From Vulcanimicrobium sp035943995 (GTDB lineage Bacteria; Vulcanimicrobiota; Vulcanimicrobiia; Vulcanimicrobiales; Vulcanimicrobiaceae), in assembly GCA_035943995.1 (NCBI GenBank), contig DASZBS010000002.1:1-64000 (forward strand): a stretch of DNA of 64,000 nt, in the 5' to 3' direction. A program made the translations under genes and the position numbers. Position 1 is the stretch's first letter. Every line of letters starts with the position of its first letter. Shown here piece by piece: positions 44,164 through 51,982 of the stretch. The notes below the pieces were generated by a model that was not told the origin of the DNA, made no database searches, and saw nothing but the letters and a program-made list of their open reading frames with translations.

Positions 44164-45348
44164 CTAGAGCGGATCGCCGCCCGGCTTGCTCACGGGGGTG
44201 AAGAGCTCGCGCTGCTGATCGTAGCGCACGAGCACCGCGTTGCCGACGCCGAGGCCGCGGTTATCGCCGCTGTGGAAGTCGTACACGCCGTTGATCCCGA
44301 CGTAGCCGTGCATCCCGAGGATCTCGTCGCGCAACTGCTTCGCCGTCGCATCCGGCCCGAGCTTGCGCAGCGCGTCGACGACGATCATCGCCGGATCGTA
44401 GCCGAGCCCTTGGCCCAAGTCCGGTTTGCTCGGCGCGATCGCCTGACGAAAGGTCGCGATCGGGCTCTTGAGCGGACCGTTGATCTGACTGGGATCGCGG
44501 AAATATTGCACGCCCGCGAAGAACAGCTGCTTGGGCAGAAATTGCGCGTATTGCTTCATCTGCGCGTAGATGATGTTGCCGTTGCCCGCACCGATCGGGA
44601 GGTCGATCCCCGTCTCGGCGATGCCGCGCAGCACCGTGCCGAACGGCGTTCCCGTCGTCCAGCCGACGAGCGCCTGCGGGTTGGTGCCCTTGATCTTCTC
44701 CAGCTGCGCGGTCACACTGACGTCGCTGGGGTTGAAGTGCTCCTGCGCGACGAGCTGCATCCCGCGGTTCTCCGCCAGCGCGACGGACCCGACGAAATTC
44801 CGCTCCGCATCTTGTCCCGTCGCATCGGTGGACGTCAGCAGCGCGACGCGGTTCCAGCCGCGCTTGTGGAAGAAACGCAGCATCGCGATCGCCTGGTCAC
44901 GGGTGGAGACGCTCGACGAGAACGTGTAGCCGCCGTGCTCGGGGTGGATCCCCGGCGAGAAGCAGTACTGCACGGGTCCGTTGTCCTTCACCAGCGCGGC
45001 CATCGCGTTGCACTGCGCGACGAGCGAAGAGCCGAGGATCACCGGGACCTTCTTCGCGAGGACGGCGTTCAACAGCTGAACGCTGACTTGCGGGTTGGAC
45101 TGGTCGTCCACGATCGCAAAGTGGATCTTGCGGCCCTTGATCCCGCTGCGCGCGTTCTGCACTTTCTCGACGGCCTCGAGCGCCTGCTGTTCCTCCTTGC
45201 CGAGAAACGCGGCGCTGCCGGTGAGCGAGACGATCGCGTTGATCTCGTACGGCTGATCGGCGCTGCCCGCCGGAGTGACGCCCGCGAAAGCCAGCGTGAT
45301 GACCAGCGCGGCAATCGTCGACCGCAAGCGAGGGGTCGGGTGCATCAT
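44164..45348 (-). CDS. ABC transporter substrate-binding protein (second Liv-type cluster)
   Basis: The protein is 394 residues. A signal peptide (STIAALVITLAFAGVTPAGSA) precedes a type-1 periplasmic-binding fold: INAIVSLTGSAAFLGKEEQQALEAVEKVQNA and VPVILGSSLVAQCNAMAALVKDNGPVQYCFSPG. The ligand pocket differs from LivK of the first cluster (LGSSLVAQC instead of LGPYGSGTA), and the neighbouring catabolic genes suggest an aromatic carboxylate. That is inference. ATG at 45348 with CGGAG upstream. Confidence 0.88.
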   Translation of the reverse strand: MMHPTPRLRSTIAALVITLAFAGVTPAGSADQPYEINAIVSLTGSAAFLGKEEQQALEAVEKVQNARSGIKGRKIHFAIVDDQSNPQVSVQLLNAVLAKKVPVILGSSLVAQCNAMAALVKDNGPVQYCFSPGIHPEHGGYTFSSSVSTRDQAIAMLRFFHKRGWNRVALLTSTDATGQDAERNFVGSVALAENRGMQLVAQEHFNPSDVSVTAQLEKIKGTNPQALVGWTTGTPFGTVLRGIAETGIDLPIGAGNGNIIYAQMKQYAQFLPKQLFFAGVQYFRDPSQINGPLKSPIATFRQAIAPSKPDLGQGLGYDPAMIVVDALRKLGPDATAKQLRDEILGMHGYVGINGVYDFHSGDNRGLGVGNAVLVRYDQQRELFTPVSKPGGDPL

Positions 45349-45457
45349 GGCGATTCTCCGGGGGAATGCGATCGTTCAGGACGCGAATGGTTCGCCATGT
45401 CTCTCACCTCGCCGGACACGAATTCCTCCGTGCACCGCCGGTCTTTCGCAAGGTCTC

Positions 45458-45486
45458 TTGCCACCTCGCCGGCGCTTCGATATAGT
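45458..45486 (+). promoter_or_regulatory. Promoter of the phthalate-type catabolic operon
   Basis: A -35 TTGCCA (45458-45463), a 17-bp spacer and a -10 TATAGT (45481-45486) lie in the divergent gap facing the dehydrogenase gene, giving a 5' leader of about 25 nt. The gap also separates it from the liv operon running the other way. Confidence 0.65.
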
Positions 45487-45517
45487 TCATGGGGTGAATG
45501 ATCAGCGTGGCGAGTAG

Positions 45518-46699
45518 TTGAGCGAGACCCTCCGGCTCGGCGTCATCGGTCTCGGCCGGGCCGCGGCGCAGACGCTGCCGAGCATCGTGGCGCATCCGCA
45601 CGTGCGCGTCGTTGCGGCGGCCGATCCGTCGGCGGAAGCGCGCAGCCGCTTCGTCGCCGATTTCGGCGCTCCGGCGTTCGCCGGCATCGAGGAGCTGTGC
45701 GCTCACGCTGCGGTCGACGCGCTCTACGTCGCGACGCCGCACCAGCGCCACGTCACCGACGTCCTGATCGCAGCGGCAAACGGCAAGCACGTCCTCGTCG
45801 AGAAGCCGATGGCGCTTACGATCGAGGACTGCCGGGCGATGACGTCCGCCGCAGCGCGCGCCGGGGTCGCGCTCGTCGCCGGCCCGACGCACGGCATGGA
45901 TCCCGCCGTCGTGCGCATCGCGCAGATCGCGTCGAGCGGCGAGCTCGGACGCGTACGCATGATCACGAACATCGTGTACGGCGATTTCCTGTATCGCCCG
46001 CGCCGGCCCGAGGAGCTCGATACCGCGCTTGGCGGCGGGATCATGTACAACCAGGTTCCGCATCAAATCGAGATCGCGCGCGAGATCGACGGCGGACCGG
46101 TGCGCACGATTCGCGCCACGACCGGTGTGTGGGACGCACGTCGCACGACCGAAGGCGCGTCGGCGGCGTTCGTCGAGTTCGAGAGCGGCACGGTCGCGCA
46201 GCTTACATACAACGGTTACGATCGCTTCGACAGCGACGAGCTGTGCGGCTGGATCGGCGAGATGGGCGCGGAGAAGCCGCGCGACCGCCACGGCGCGGCG
46301 CGGCGCGCACTCAAGGTGGTCGCGGGCCCGGACGCGGAAGCGCATCTGAAGGCGGCGTCGGGGTTTGCGCAGGCGGGCGTGATGCGCGCGCCGGGCGCCG
46401 TGCATCAGCCGCACTTCGGCTTCTTGCTCGTGTCGTGCGAACGCGGCGACCTGCGGCCGTCGGCCGACGGCGTGCTGATCTACGGCGACGACGGCGTCCG
46501 CGAGATCCCGCTCGAACAGGCGCGCGCCTTTCCGAACAGGCTCAACGCGATCGACGAGCTGTACGACGCGGTCGCGCGCGGCGTTGCGCCGCGGCACGAC
46601 GGCGCATGGGGAACCGAAACGCTCGCGACGGTGCTCGCGATGATGACGTCGGCGCGCGAACGGCGCGAGGTCGCCGTCGGCACGATGGTCGACTCGTAG
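45518..46699 (+). CDS. Gfo/Idh/MocA-family dehydrogenase (Pht4-like position)
   Basis: The protein is 393 residues. The N-terminal NAD(P)-binding domain is LRLGVIGLGRAAAQTLPSIVAHPHVRVVAAADPSAEARSRF, followed by VEKPMALTIEDCRAMTSAA, the EKP motif of the family. The C-terminal beta-sheet domain includes GGIMYNQVPHQIEIAREI. In phthalate degradation the cis-dihydrodiol dehydrogenase Pht4 belongs to this family, and the next genes match the other steps, so this is a likely role here. The start is TTG at 45518. Confidence 0.85.
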   Translation: MSETLRLGVIGLGRAAAQTLPSIVAHPHVRVVAAADPSAEARSRFVADFGAPAFAGIEELCAHAAVDALYVATPHQRHVTDVLIAAANGKHVLVEKPMALTIEDCRAMTSAAARAGVALVAGPTHGMDPAVVRIAQIASSGELGRVRMITNIVYGDFLYRPRRPEELDTALGGGIMYNQVPHQIEIAREIDGGPVRTIRATTGVWDARRTTEGASAAFVEFESGTVAQLTYNGYDRFDSDELCGWIGEMGAEKPRDRHGAARRALKVVAGPDAEAHLKAASGFAQAGVMRAPGAVHQPHFGFLLVSCERGDLRPSADGVLIYGDDGVREIPLEQARAFPNRLNAIDELYDAVARGVAPRHDGAWGTETLATVLAMMTSARERREVAVGTMVDS

Positions 46700-46710
46700 G
46701 AAGGAACGCC

Positions 46711-47973
46711 ATGCTCTCAGCTCAGGAGAACGAACGTCTCACGCGCGTGACCGGCGATGCGCCGATGGGGCGTATGATGCGCCGCTATTGGGTCCCCGCG
46801 TGTCTGAGCGAGGAGCTCGCCGAGCCGGGCGGCACGCCGCGCCGCGTGCGTATCTTCGGCACGCCGCTCGTCGCGTTTCGCGACAGCGAAGGCCGGCTCG
46901 GCGTGCTCGACGAGCACTGCCCGCACCGGCTCGCGTCGCTGGCGCTCGGACGCAACGAGGAAGGTGGGTTGCGGTGCGTCTATCACGGCTGGAAGTTCGA
47001 CGTGCACGGCGGGTGCATGGAGATGCCGACCGAACCGCCCGGCTACAGCTTCCAGGATCGCATGCGCACGCGCAGCTATCCGGTGCGCGAGGCAGGCGGC
47101 CTCGTATGGACGTATTTGGGCGAGCCCGGCAGCGAGCCGCCGTTCCCCGCCTACGACTGGACTGCGATGCCGAAAGAACACGTTGCGATCATCAAGGTCG
47201 GCGAGCGCGTCAACTATCTGCAGGCGGTCGAGGGATCGATCGACTCGTCGCACAGCTGGTTTCTCCACCGCGACACGATCTGGGACTGGAAGAAGCGCAG
47301 CCAGATCTCGAGCGATCTGTCGCCGAAGATCGAGGCGCAGGACGAGCCGTACGGTTTTCGCTACGCCGCGATTCGCAAGCCGAACGAGCACCCGGATTCC
47401 GAAAAGTACGTGCGTGTCACGCAGTTCGTGCTGCCGTTCACGGCGCTGATCCCGCGGCCGCTCGATCGCAAAGAGCCGGCGCACGCGCAGCTTTTCGTAC
47501 CGGTCGACGACACGCACACGATGTTCTACGGGATCTTCTTCAGCCAGGACGGCGCGCCCGTCGACGAAGCCGCGCAGCGGGGCAAGCACCACGTCGTGCC
47601 GGGCGCCGACCTCGACGCGGCGTGGTTCCGGCTCGTCTCGGTAGACGACTGGTTCGGACAAGACCGCCAGGCGATGAAGCAGGGCAGCTATACCGGGATC
47701 AAGGGCTTCACGAACCAGGACATGGCGTGTCAGGAATCGATGGGCCCGATCGTCGACCGCACGCAGGAGCATCTCGGCACGTCGGACGTCGCCATCATCC
47801 GGATGCGGCGGCGGATGCTCGAGGCGCTGCGGCGCGTCGACGCCGGTGAACCCCTCATCGGCCACGACGCCGCGACGCCGTTCGAGCGATTGCGCGGCGA
47901 CCAGAAGGTGATCCCGATCGACGAGCCGTGGCAGTCCGTGGGTTCGTACGCCACCGACTACGCGTCCGCCTGA
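46711..47973 (+). CDS. Rieske-type aromatic ring-hydroxylating oxygenase, phthalate 4,5-dioxygenase-like
   Basis: The protein is 420 residues. The Rieske [2Fe-2S] site is CPHRLASL (about residue 70) with CVYHGWKF about 18 residues later. A catalytic domain follows with NYLQAVEGSIDSSHSWFLH, where the conserved Asp bridges to the adjacent Rieske centre and the two His residues are ligands of the mononuclear iron. This layout matches the phthalate 4,5-dioxygenase oxygenase component. The reductase is not found nearby. ATG at 46711 with AAGGA upstream, 11 nt after the previous stop. Confidence 0.9.
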   Translation: MLSAQENERLTRVTGDAPMGRMMRRYWVPACLSEELAEPGGTPRRVRIFGTPLVAFRDSEGRLGVLDEHCPHRLASLALGRNEEGGLRCVYHGWKFDVHGGCMEMPTEPPGYSFQDRMRTRSYPVREAGGLVWTYLGEPGSEPPFPAYDWTAMPKEHVAIIKVGERVNYLQAVEGSIDSSHSWFLHRDTIWDWKKRSQISSDLSPKIEAQDEPYGFRYAAIRKPNEHPDSEKYVRVTQFVLPFTALIPRPLDRKEPAHAQLFVPVDDTHTMFYGIFFSQDGAPVDEAAQRGKHHVVPGADLDAAWFRLVSVDDWFGQDRQAMKQGSYTGIKGFTNQDMACQESMGPIVDRTQEHLGTSDVAIIRMRRRMLEALRRVDAGEPLIGHDAATPFERLRGDQKVIPIDEPWQSVGSYATDYASA

Positions 47974-47980
47974 GCGGAAG

Positions 47981-48964
47981 ATGGCGAAGCTGCGGCTCAG
48001 CCTCGCGTGCTGGGACTACGATCGTACCCGCGCGCTCGCGGACGGGCGCGCTCGTATCGACGGCGTCGACCTCGTCTACCAGCCGCTGCCCGTCGAAGAG
48101 ACGTTCTTTCGCATGACGCGCCACCGCGAGTTCGACGTGGCGGAGATGTCGCTCTCGTCGTATCTCGTCTCGACGTTCCGCGACGACCCGTTCGTCGCGA
48201 TCCCGGTGTTCCCGTCGCGCTACTTCCGCCACTCGTGCATCTTCGTCAACGAACGCAGCGGGATCCGCGAGCCGCACGACCTCGCCGGCAAGCGCGTCGG
48301 CGTCCCGGAGTATCAGCTGACGGCGAACGTCTGGGTGCGCGGCATCCTCGCCGACGAGCACGGCGTCCCGGTCACCGCCGTGACGTACTTCACGGGCGGC
48401 GAAGAGACCCCAGGCCGCGTCGAGAAGCTGGCGCTCGACCTGCCGCCGGAGATTCACGTCGTCCCGATCGGTCCCGCGCAGACGCTGTCGGCCATGCTCG
48501 CGGCGGGCGAGATCGACGCGCTCTACGCGCCGCGCAAGCCGTCGTGCTACGGCAACGGCACGGTGCGGCGGCTGTGGGAGGACTACGTTCCGGTCGAGCG
48601 CGCGTATTTTGAACGCACGCGCATCTTTCCGATCATGCACGTCGTCGTGATCCGGCGCGACGTCTACGAACGCGACCGGTGGCTCGCGACGGCGCTGTTC
48701 AAGGCGTTCAAGGCGGCACAAGCGATTGCGTACCGCGATTTGCAAGTCACCGCGGCCCTCAAGACGATGCTTCCGTGGGCGGTCGCCGAAGACGAGCGCA
48801 CGCGCGCGCTCATGGGCGACGACTTCTGGCCGTACGGGTTCCCTGAGAACGAACGGGTGCTCGACGTCTTCACCCGGTATTCCCACGAGCAGGGGCTCTC
48901 CCCGCGCAAACGCGATCCACGCGAGCTGTTCGCGCCGGAGACCCTCGAAGCGTTCACGATATGA
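47981..48964 (+). CDS. 4,5-dihydroxyphthalate decarboxylase-like protein
   Basis: The protein is 327 residues with a periplasmic-binding-protein-like fold without signal peptide: LRLSLACWDYDRTRALADGRARIDGVDLVYQPLPVEETFFRM, FDVAEMSLSSYL, IPVFPSRYFRHSCIFV, DLAGKRVGVPEYQLTANVWVRGIL. These are hallmark segments of the Pht5 4,5-dihydroxyphthalate decarboxylase family. It would remove one carboxyl group to give protocatechuate. It lies 7 nt after the Rieske gene. Confidence 0.88.
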   Translation: MAKLRLSLACWDYDRTRALADGRARIDGVDLVYQPLPVEETFFRMTRHREFDVAEMSLSSYLVSTFRDDPFVAIPVFPSRYFRHSCIFVNERSGIREPHDLAGKRVGVPEYQLTANVWVRGILADEHGVPVTAVTYFTGGEETPGRVEKLALDLPPEIHVVPIGPAQTLSAMLAAGEIDALYAPRKPSCYGNGTVRRLWEDYVPVERAYFERTRIFPIMHVVVIRRDVYERDRWLATALFKAFKAAQAIAYRDLQVTAALKTMLPWAVAEDERTRALMGDDFWPYGFPENERVLDVFTRYSHEQGLSPRKRDPRELFAPETLEAFTI

Positions 48965-48971
48965 GGTTCGC

Positions 48972-49676
48972 ATGATCGAAGCCGGCCGTGATCTCGCCGC
49001 CGACCTGGTGATCGCCAATCGCGTCTTGTTCCGGCACGGGATCATCGACGCGTTCGGCCACGTGAGCGCACGCTCCGACACCGATCCCGAGCGTTTCCTC
49101 CTCGCGCGGAACATGGCACCCGCGCTGGTCGAAGCGGAGGACGTGATGGCGTTCGCGCTCGACGGCAGCCCGCTCGACGGCGACGCGCGCTTACCGTATC
49201 TGGAGCGCTTCATCCACGGCTCGATCTACCGCGCACGTCCCGACGTCGGCGCCGTCGTGCACAGTCATGCGGCGGCGCTCATCCCGTTCGGCGTCGTGCG
49301 CAACGTGGCGCTGCGCCCGGTGTTCCACATGAGCTCGTTCTTGCGCGGCACGGTGCCCGTGTTCGAGATCCGCGACGCGGCCGGCCCCGACAACGACATG
49401 CTGGTGCGTGACGAAGCGCTCGGGGACGCGCTGGCGGCCGCGCTCGGCAACGAGCCCGCCGTGCTGATGCGCGGCCACGGCGCGACCGTTGTGGGCCGCG
49501 AGGTGCGCGAGGCAGTCTTTCGCGCGGTCTACACGGCGCAGAACGCGGCGCTGCAAGCCGAGGCGATGCGCCTGGGCGAGGTCACGTTCCTCAGCGATCT
49601 GGAAGCGCTGCGTTCGTCGCAAACCAACGCGGGCCAGATCGAACGCGCCTGGAACCTCTGGGCACGCGATCGCTGA
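48972..49676 (+). CDS. Class II aldolase/adducin-family protein, possible decarboxylase
   Basis: The protein is 234 residues. It has FGHVSARSD, IHGSIYRARPDVGAVVHSHAAALIPFGV with the zinc-binding HSH, and MRGHGATVVG with the third His. In other phthalate routes a class II aldolase-family enzyme acts as dihydroxyphthalate decarboxylase, so it may do a parallel decarboxylation or aldol cleavage. ATG at 48972, 7 nt after the previous stop. It ends directly at the decayed repeat described below. Confidence 0.85.
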   Translation: MIEAGRDLAADLVIANRVLFRHGIIDAFGHVSARSDTDPERFLLARNMAPALVEAEDVMAFALDGSPLDGDARLPYLERFIHGSIYRARPDVGAVVHSHAAALIPFGVVRNVALRPVFHMSSFLRGTVPVFEIRDAAGPDNDMLVRDEALGDALAAALGNEPAVLMRGHGATVVGREVREAVFRAVYTAQNAALQAEAMRLGEVTFLSDLEALRSSQTNAGQIERAWNLWARDR

Positions 49677-49678
49677 CC

Positions 49679-49798
49679 GCTACGGCTTCGTTCCAACGGC
49701 CTTGAAAAAGGTGTAGCAGAACACGCCGTCCCTGAACCGGGCGCGCCAGATGCCCCAGCACGAAGCACACGAAGACGTGATCGAACGTCCTGACAGCG
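49679..49798 (-). pseudogene. Decayed copy of the methyltransferase gene end (internal deletion)
   Basis: Two blocks match the downstream methyltransferase/oxygenase junction. 49679-49731 aligns with 51945-51997 (about 4 mismatches) and 49732-49790 with the region from about 52388 to 52446 (about 3 mismatches). About 390 bp in between are missing. On the minus strand the fragment still encodes FDHVFVCFVLGHLARPVQ. It starts immediately after the aldolase stop codon. Confidence 0.8.
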
Positions 49799-49859
49799 AA
49801 AGGAGCAGAGTGCTCGCCGTCGTAGAGCACCGCCCCTCGTCATCGAATCGGAGGCCTCC

Positions 49860-51329
49860 GTGCTCGACATCCGTTCCACTCCCGGCCGGTTGGAGTCAGA
49901 TCGCCGCTGGGAAGAGCTCGCTCGCGCCATCGCCGCTCGCGCCGGCAGTTTGCGCGACAACCCCGCACCGTCGAACGGGCTGAAGGGACGTCTGATCGTC
50001 CTCGGTTCGGGCATCGAAGCCGCGGGCTTCACGCTCGACGCCGAGATGTACATCAAGGGCGCCGACGAGGTGTTCTATTGCGTCGCCGACCCCGCCACCC
50101 AAGTGTGGCTGCGCGAACGCCGGCCCGACGCCTACGATCTGTACACGCTCTACGACGACGGGAAGCCGCGTTATCGCACGTACATGCAGATGACCGAAGC
50201 GATGCTGCACTTCGTGCGGCTCGGCAAGACCGTGGCGGCCGTGTACTACGGGCATCCCGGCGTGTTCGCGCTCTCGCCGCATCGTGCGATCGCGATCGCG
50301 CGGCGCGAAGGTCACGAAGCGGTCATGAAGGCGGCCGTGTCCGCGCTCGACACGCTGTGCGCCGACCTCGGCGTCGACCCGAGCTTCCCCGGCATGCTCA
50401 CGTACGAAGCGACGGAGATGATGCTGCGCGACCGCAAACCGGACCCGTCGCTGCACGTCGTCCTGTGGCAAGTCGGCGTGGTCGGCGAAATGGGCTACGA
50501 CCGCAAAGGCTTTTCGAACAGCCGTTTTCCGGTGCTGCTCGACTATCTCAGCGAAATCTACGGCGAAGACTACGAGCTGGTGCACTACATCGCGTCCCGG
50601 TATCCCACGATCCCGCACGTCGAGGAGCGGCTCACGATCGCCGCGCTGCGCGACCCCGCCGCGTACGCGCGGATCAACGGGATCTCGACGTTCTACCTGC
50701 CGCCGAAGGTCGGCGCGCGCACGAACGACGCCACTGCGGCACGACTTGGCTTCGAGACAGCGAACGCGAAGCCGCATCCGCCGCTGCGCGCCATCGACCG
50801 TTACGGCAGGCGCGAGCTCGACGCGGTGCGTGAGATGGCTACGTTCACCGTTCCGAGCGGCTATGCGTATCAGGAACGCACCCGGTCGGCCGAGTTCATC
50901 CTCGCGCTGACGAGCGACCTGGAGCTGCAGGAGCGCTATCGCCGCGATCCACGCGCGGCGGTGTCGCCCGACGTGTTCCCGGGGCTCTCGCGATGGGAGC
51001 GCAGCTTGCTCGCCAGCCGCGATTCCGGTCGCGTGCAGATCGCAGCGAAGTTCGCGGCGCTGCACGGCGGCCCGTCGGCTTCAAACGTTACGAGCGCGCT
51101 AGCGGAGCAGAACGTCGACGTCGACGTGGTGGTGGACACCGACATCGACGTCGACACCGATGTGGACGTCGACATCGACGTGGACGTCGACATCGATGCC
51201 GCGATCGTGGTGGACGTGGACATCGATGTCGACGTGGACATCGACAACGTGGTCGACGTCGTGCAGGACGTGGATATCGACGTCGTCGTCGATGTCGTGC
51301 CGGACGTGCCCAACCACCCGAAGTCGTGA
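49860..51329 (+). CDS. Fused borosin: alpha-N-methyltransferase with a C-terminal Val/Asp repeat core
   Basis: The protein is 489 residues. Residues about 43-285 form a tetrapyrrole-methylase-type SAM domain that matches borosin N-methyltransferases: IVLGSGIEAAGFTLDAEMYI, FYCVADPATQVWL, YDDGKPRYRTYMQM, VAAVYYGHPGVFALSPHRAIAIA, FPGMLTYEATEMM, GISTFYLPPK. R104, Y108 and Y130 align with the active-site Arg72, Tyr76 and Tyr98 of omphalotin OphMA. Residues about 340-400 (EFILALTSDLELQERYRRDP, LSRWERSLL) match the clasp domain that positions the core. Residues 419-489 are a tail with 26 Val, 25 Asp and 7 Ile of 71. In borosins such a tail is methylated on backbone nitrogens by the enzyme itself. 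The GTG at 49860 has GGAGG 5 nt upstream. The stop overlaps the next gene. Self-methylation and release by a protease are inferred from the family. Confidence 0.88.
   Translation: MLDIRSTPGRLESDRRWEELARAIAARAGSLRDNPAPSNGLKGRLIVLGSGIEAAGFTLDAEMYIKGADEVFYCVADPATQVWLRERRPDAYDLYTLYDDGKPRYRTYMQMTEAMLHFVRLGKTVAAVYYGHPGVFALSPHRAIAIARREGHEAVMKAAVSALDTLCADLGVDPSFPGMLTYEATEMMLRDRKPDPSLHVVLWQVGVVGEMGYDRKGFSNSRFPVLLDYLSEIYGEDYELVHYIASRYPTIPHVEERLTIAALRDPAAYARINGISTFYLPPKVGARTNDATAARLGFETANAKPHPPLRAIDRYGRRELDAVREMATFTVPSGYAYQERTRSAEFILALTSDLELQERYRRDPRAAVSPDVFPGLSRWERSLLASRDSGRVQIAAKFAALHGGPSASNVTSALAEQNVDVDVVVDTDIDVDTDVDVDIDVDVDIDAAIVVDVDIDVDVDIDNVVDVVQDVDIDVVVDVVPDVPNHPKS
51114..51300 (+). repeat. Hexanucleotide-like GTCGAC/GTGGAC/ATCGAC coding repeat
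   Basis: About 187 bp encode alternating Val-Asp and Ile-Asp with few interruptions (Thr-Asp, Ala-Ala, Asn, Gln). The synonymous codons vary (GTC, GTG; GAC, GAT), so the array is not a recent perfect slippage product and looks maintained at the protein level. Confidence 0.9.
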
Positions 51330-51982
51330 AGGGGAGGGAGCGCGCCGTCGTCGTCGCTTATTCGACGGCGCGCTTCCCGTTCGCGGAGCTCGTCGCGCGC
51401 GAGGTGTTCGCGGTCGGCGAGCTGCGCGCTCTGCACGACGAGGCGCGGCGCCGCAAGCGCGCGTGCAACGAGCCCAACGAGCTCGCCTATGCCGACAACC
51501 TCGCGTGGCGAAAACTGCTCGAGAACCTCGCGGACGATCACGCCTTCTACGAGCTCTACCACACGTTCGCGCACGATGTCCTCGCGCCGCGCTTTCACGG
51601 GCGCATCACGTACTCGGCGCATCCGACGTTCCGGGTTCACCTCGCCGGGACGTCGACCGTGAGCCGCTGGCACACCGACGCACAGGTCACCGGACGGCTC
51701 GATCAGATCAACGTCTGGCTGCCGCTCGTCGATGCGTCCGGTTCGAACACGCTTTGGGTCGAGGGCGACTACGACTCCGGCGACTACGCGCCGGTCGCCG
51801 TCCGCTACGGTCAGGCACTCCTCTTCGACGGCGGGCTGTTGCGCCACGGCTCGGTCGCCAACGTCTCGCCGGTCACCCGCGTCAGCATCGACTTCCGCTT
51901 CGCGCCGCGTGATTCCGCGGACGCACACGCGATCCTCGGCGGCCGCTACGGCTTCGTTCCGACAGCCTTGAAGAACGTGTAG
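51326..51982 (+). CDS. Fe(II)/2-oxoglutarate-type oxygenase coupled to the borosin gene
   Basis: The protein is 218 residues. The iron ligands are visible as H116-x-D118 in SRWHTDAQ and H174 in LLRHGS; R185 in SPVTRVSIDFRF would bind 2-oxoglutarate. The surrounding INVWLPLVDASGSNTLWVEGDYDSGDYAPV resembles double-stranded beta-helix hydroxylases of the StrG/phytanoyl-dioxygenase style. The GTG start overlaps the borosin stop (GTGA), so the proteins are produced together. A hydroxylation of Asp or Val residues in the core is a reasonable guess. The 3' end overlaps the facing methyltransferase gene by 37 nt. Confidence 0.8.
   Translation: MKGRERAVVVAYSTARFPFAELVAREVFAVGELRALHDEARRRKRACNEPNELAYADNLAWRKLLENLADDHAFYELYHTFAHDVLAPRFHGRITYSAHPTFRVHLAGTSTVSRWHTDAQVTGRLDQINVWLPLVDASGSNTLWVEGDYDSGDYAPVAVRYGQALLFDGGLLRHGSVANVSPVTRVSIDFRFAPRDSADAHAILGGRYGFVPTALKNV

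Noticed and set aside
42811..45501. Plus-strand open frame of 896 codons opposite the liv permease and binding protein
   Set aside because: The translation is an Arg/Asp/His-rich shadow of livHM and the binding-protein gene, with no recognisable domain or start signal.
51114..51300. CRISPR or simple tandem DNA repeat explanation for the GTCGAC-rich stretch
   Set aside because: There are no spacers, the unit is about 6 bp with codon variation, and it lies in frame at the end of a recognised protein.
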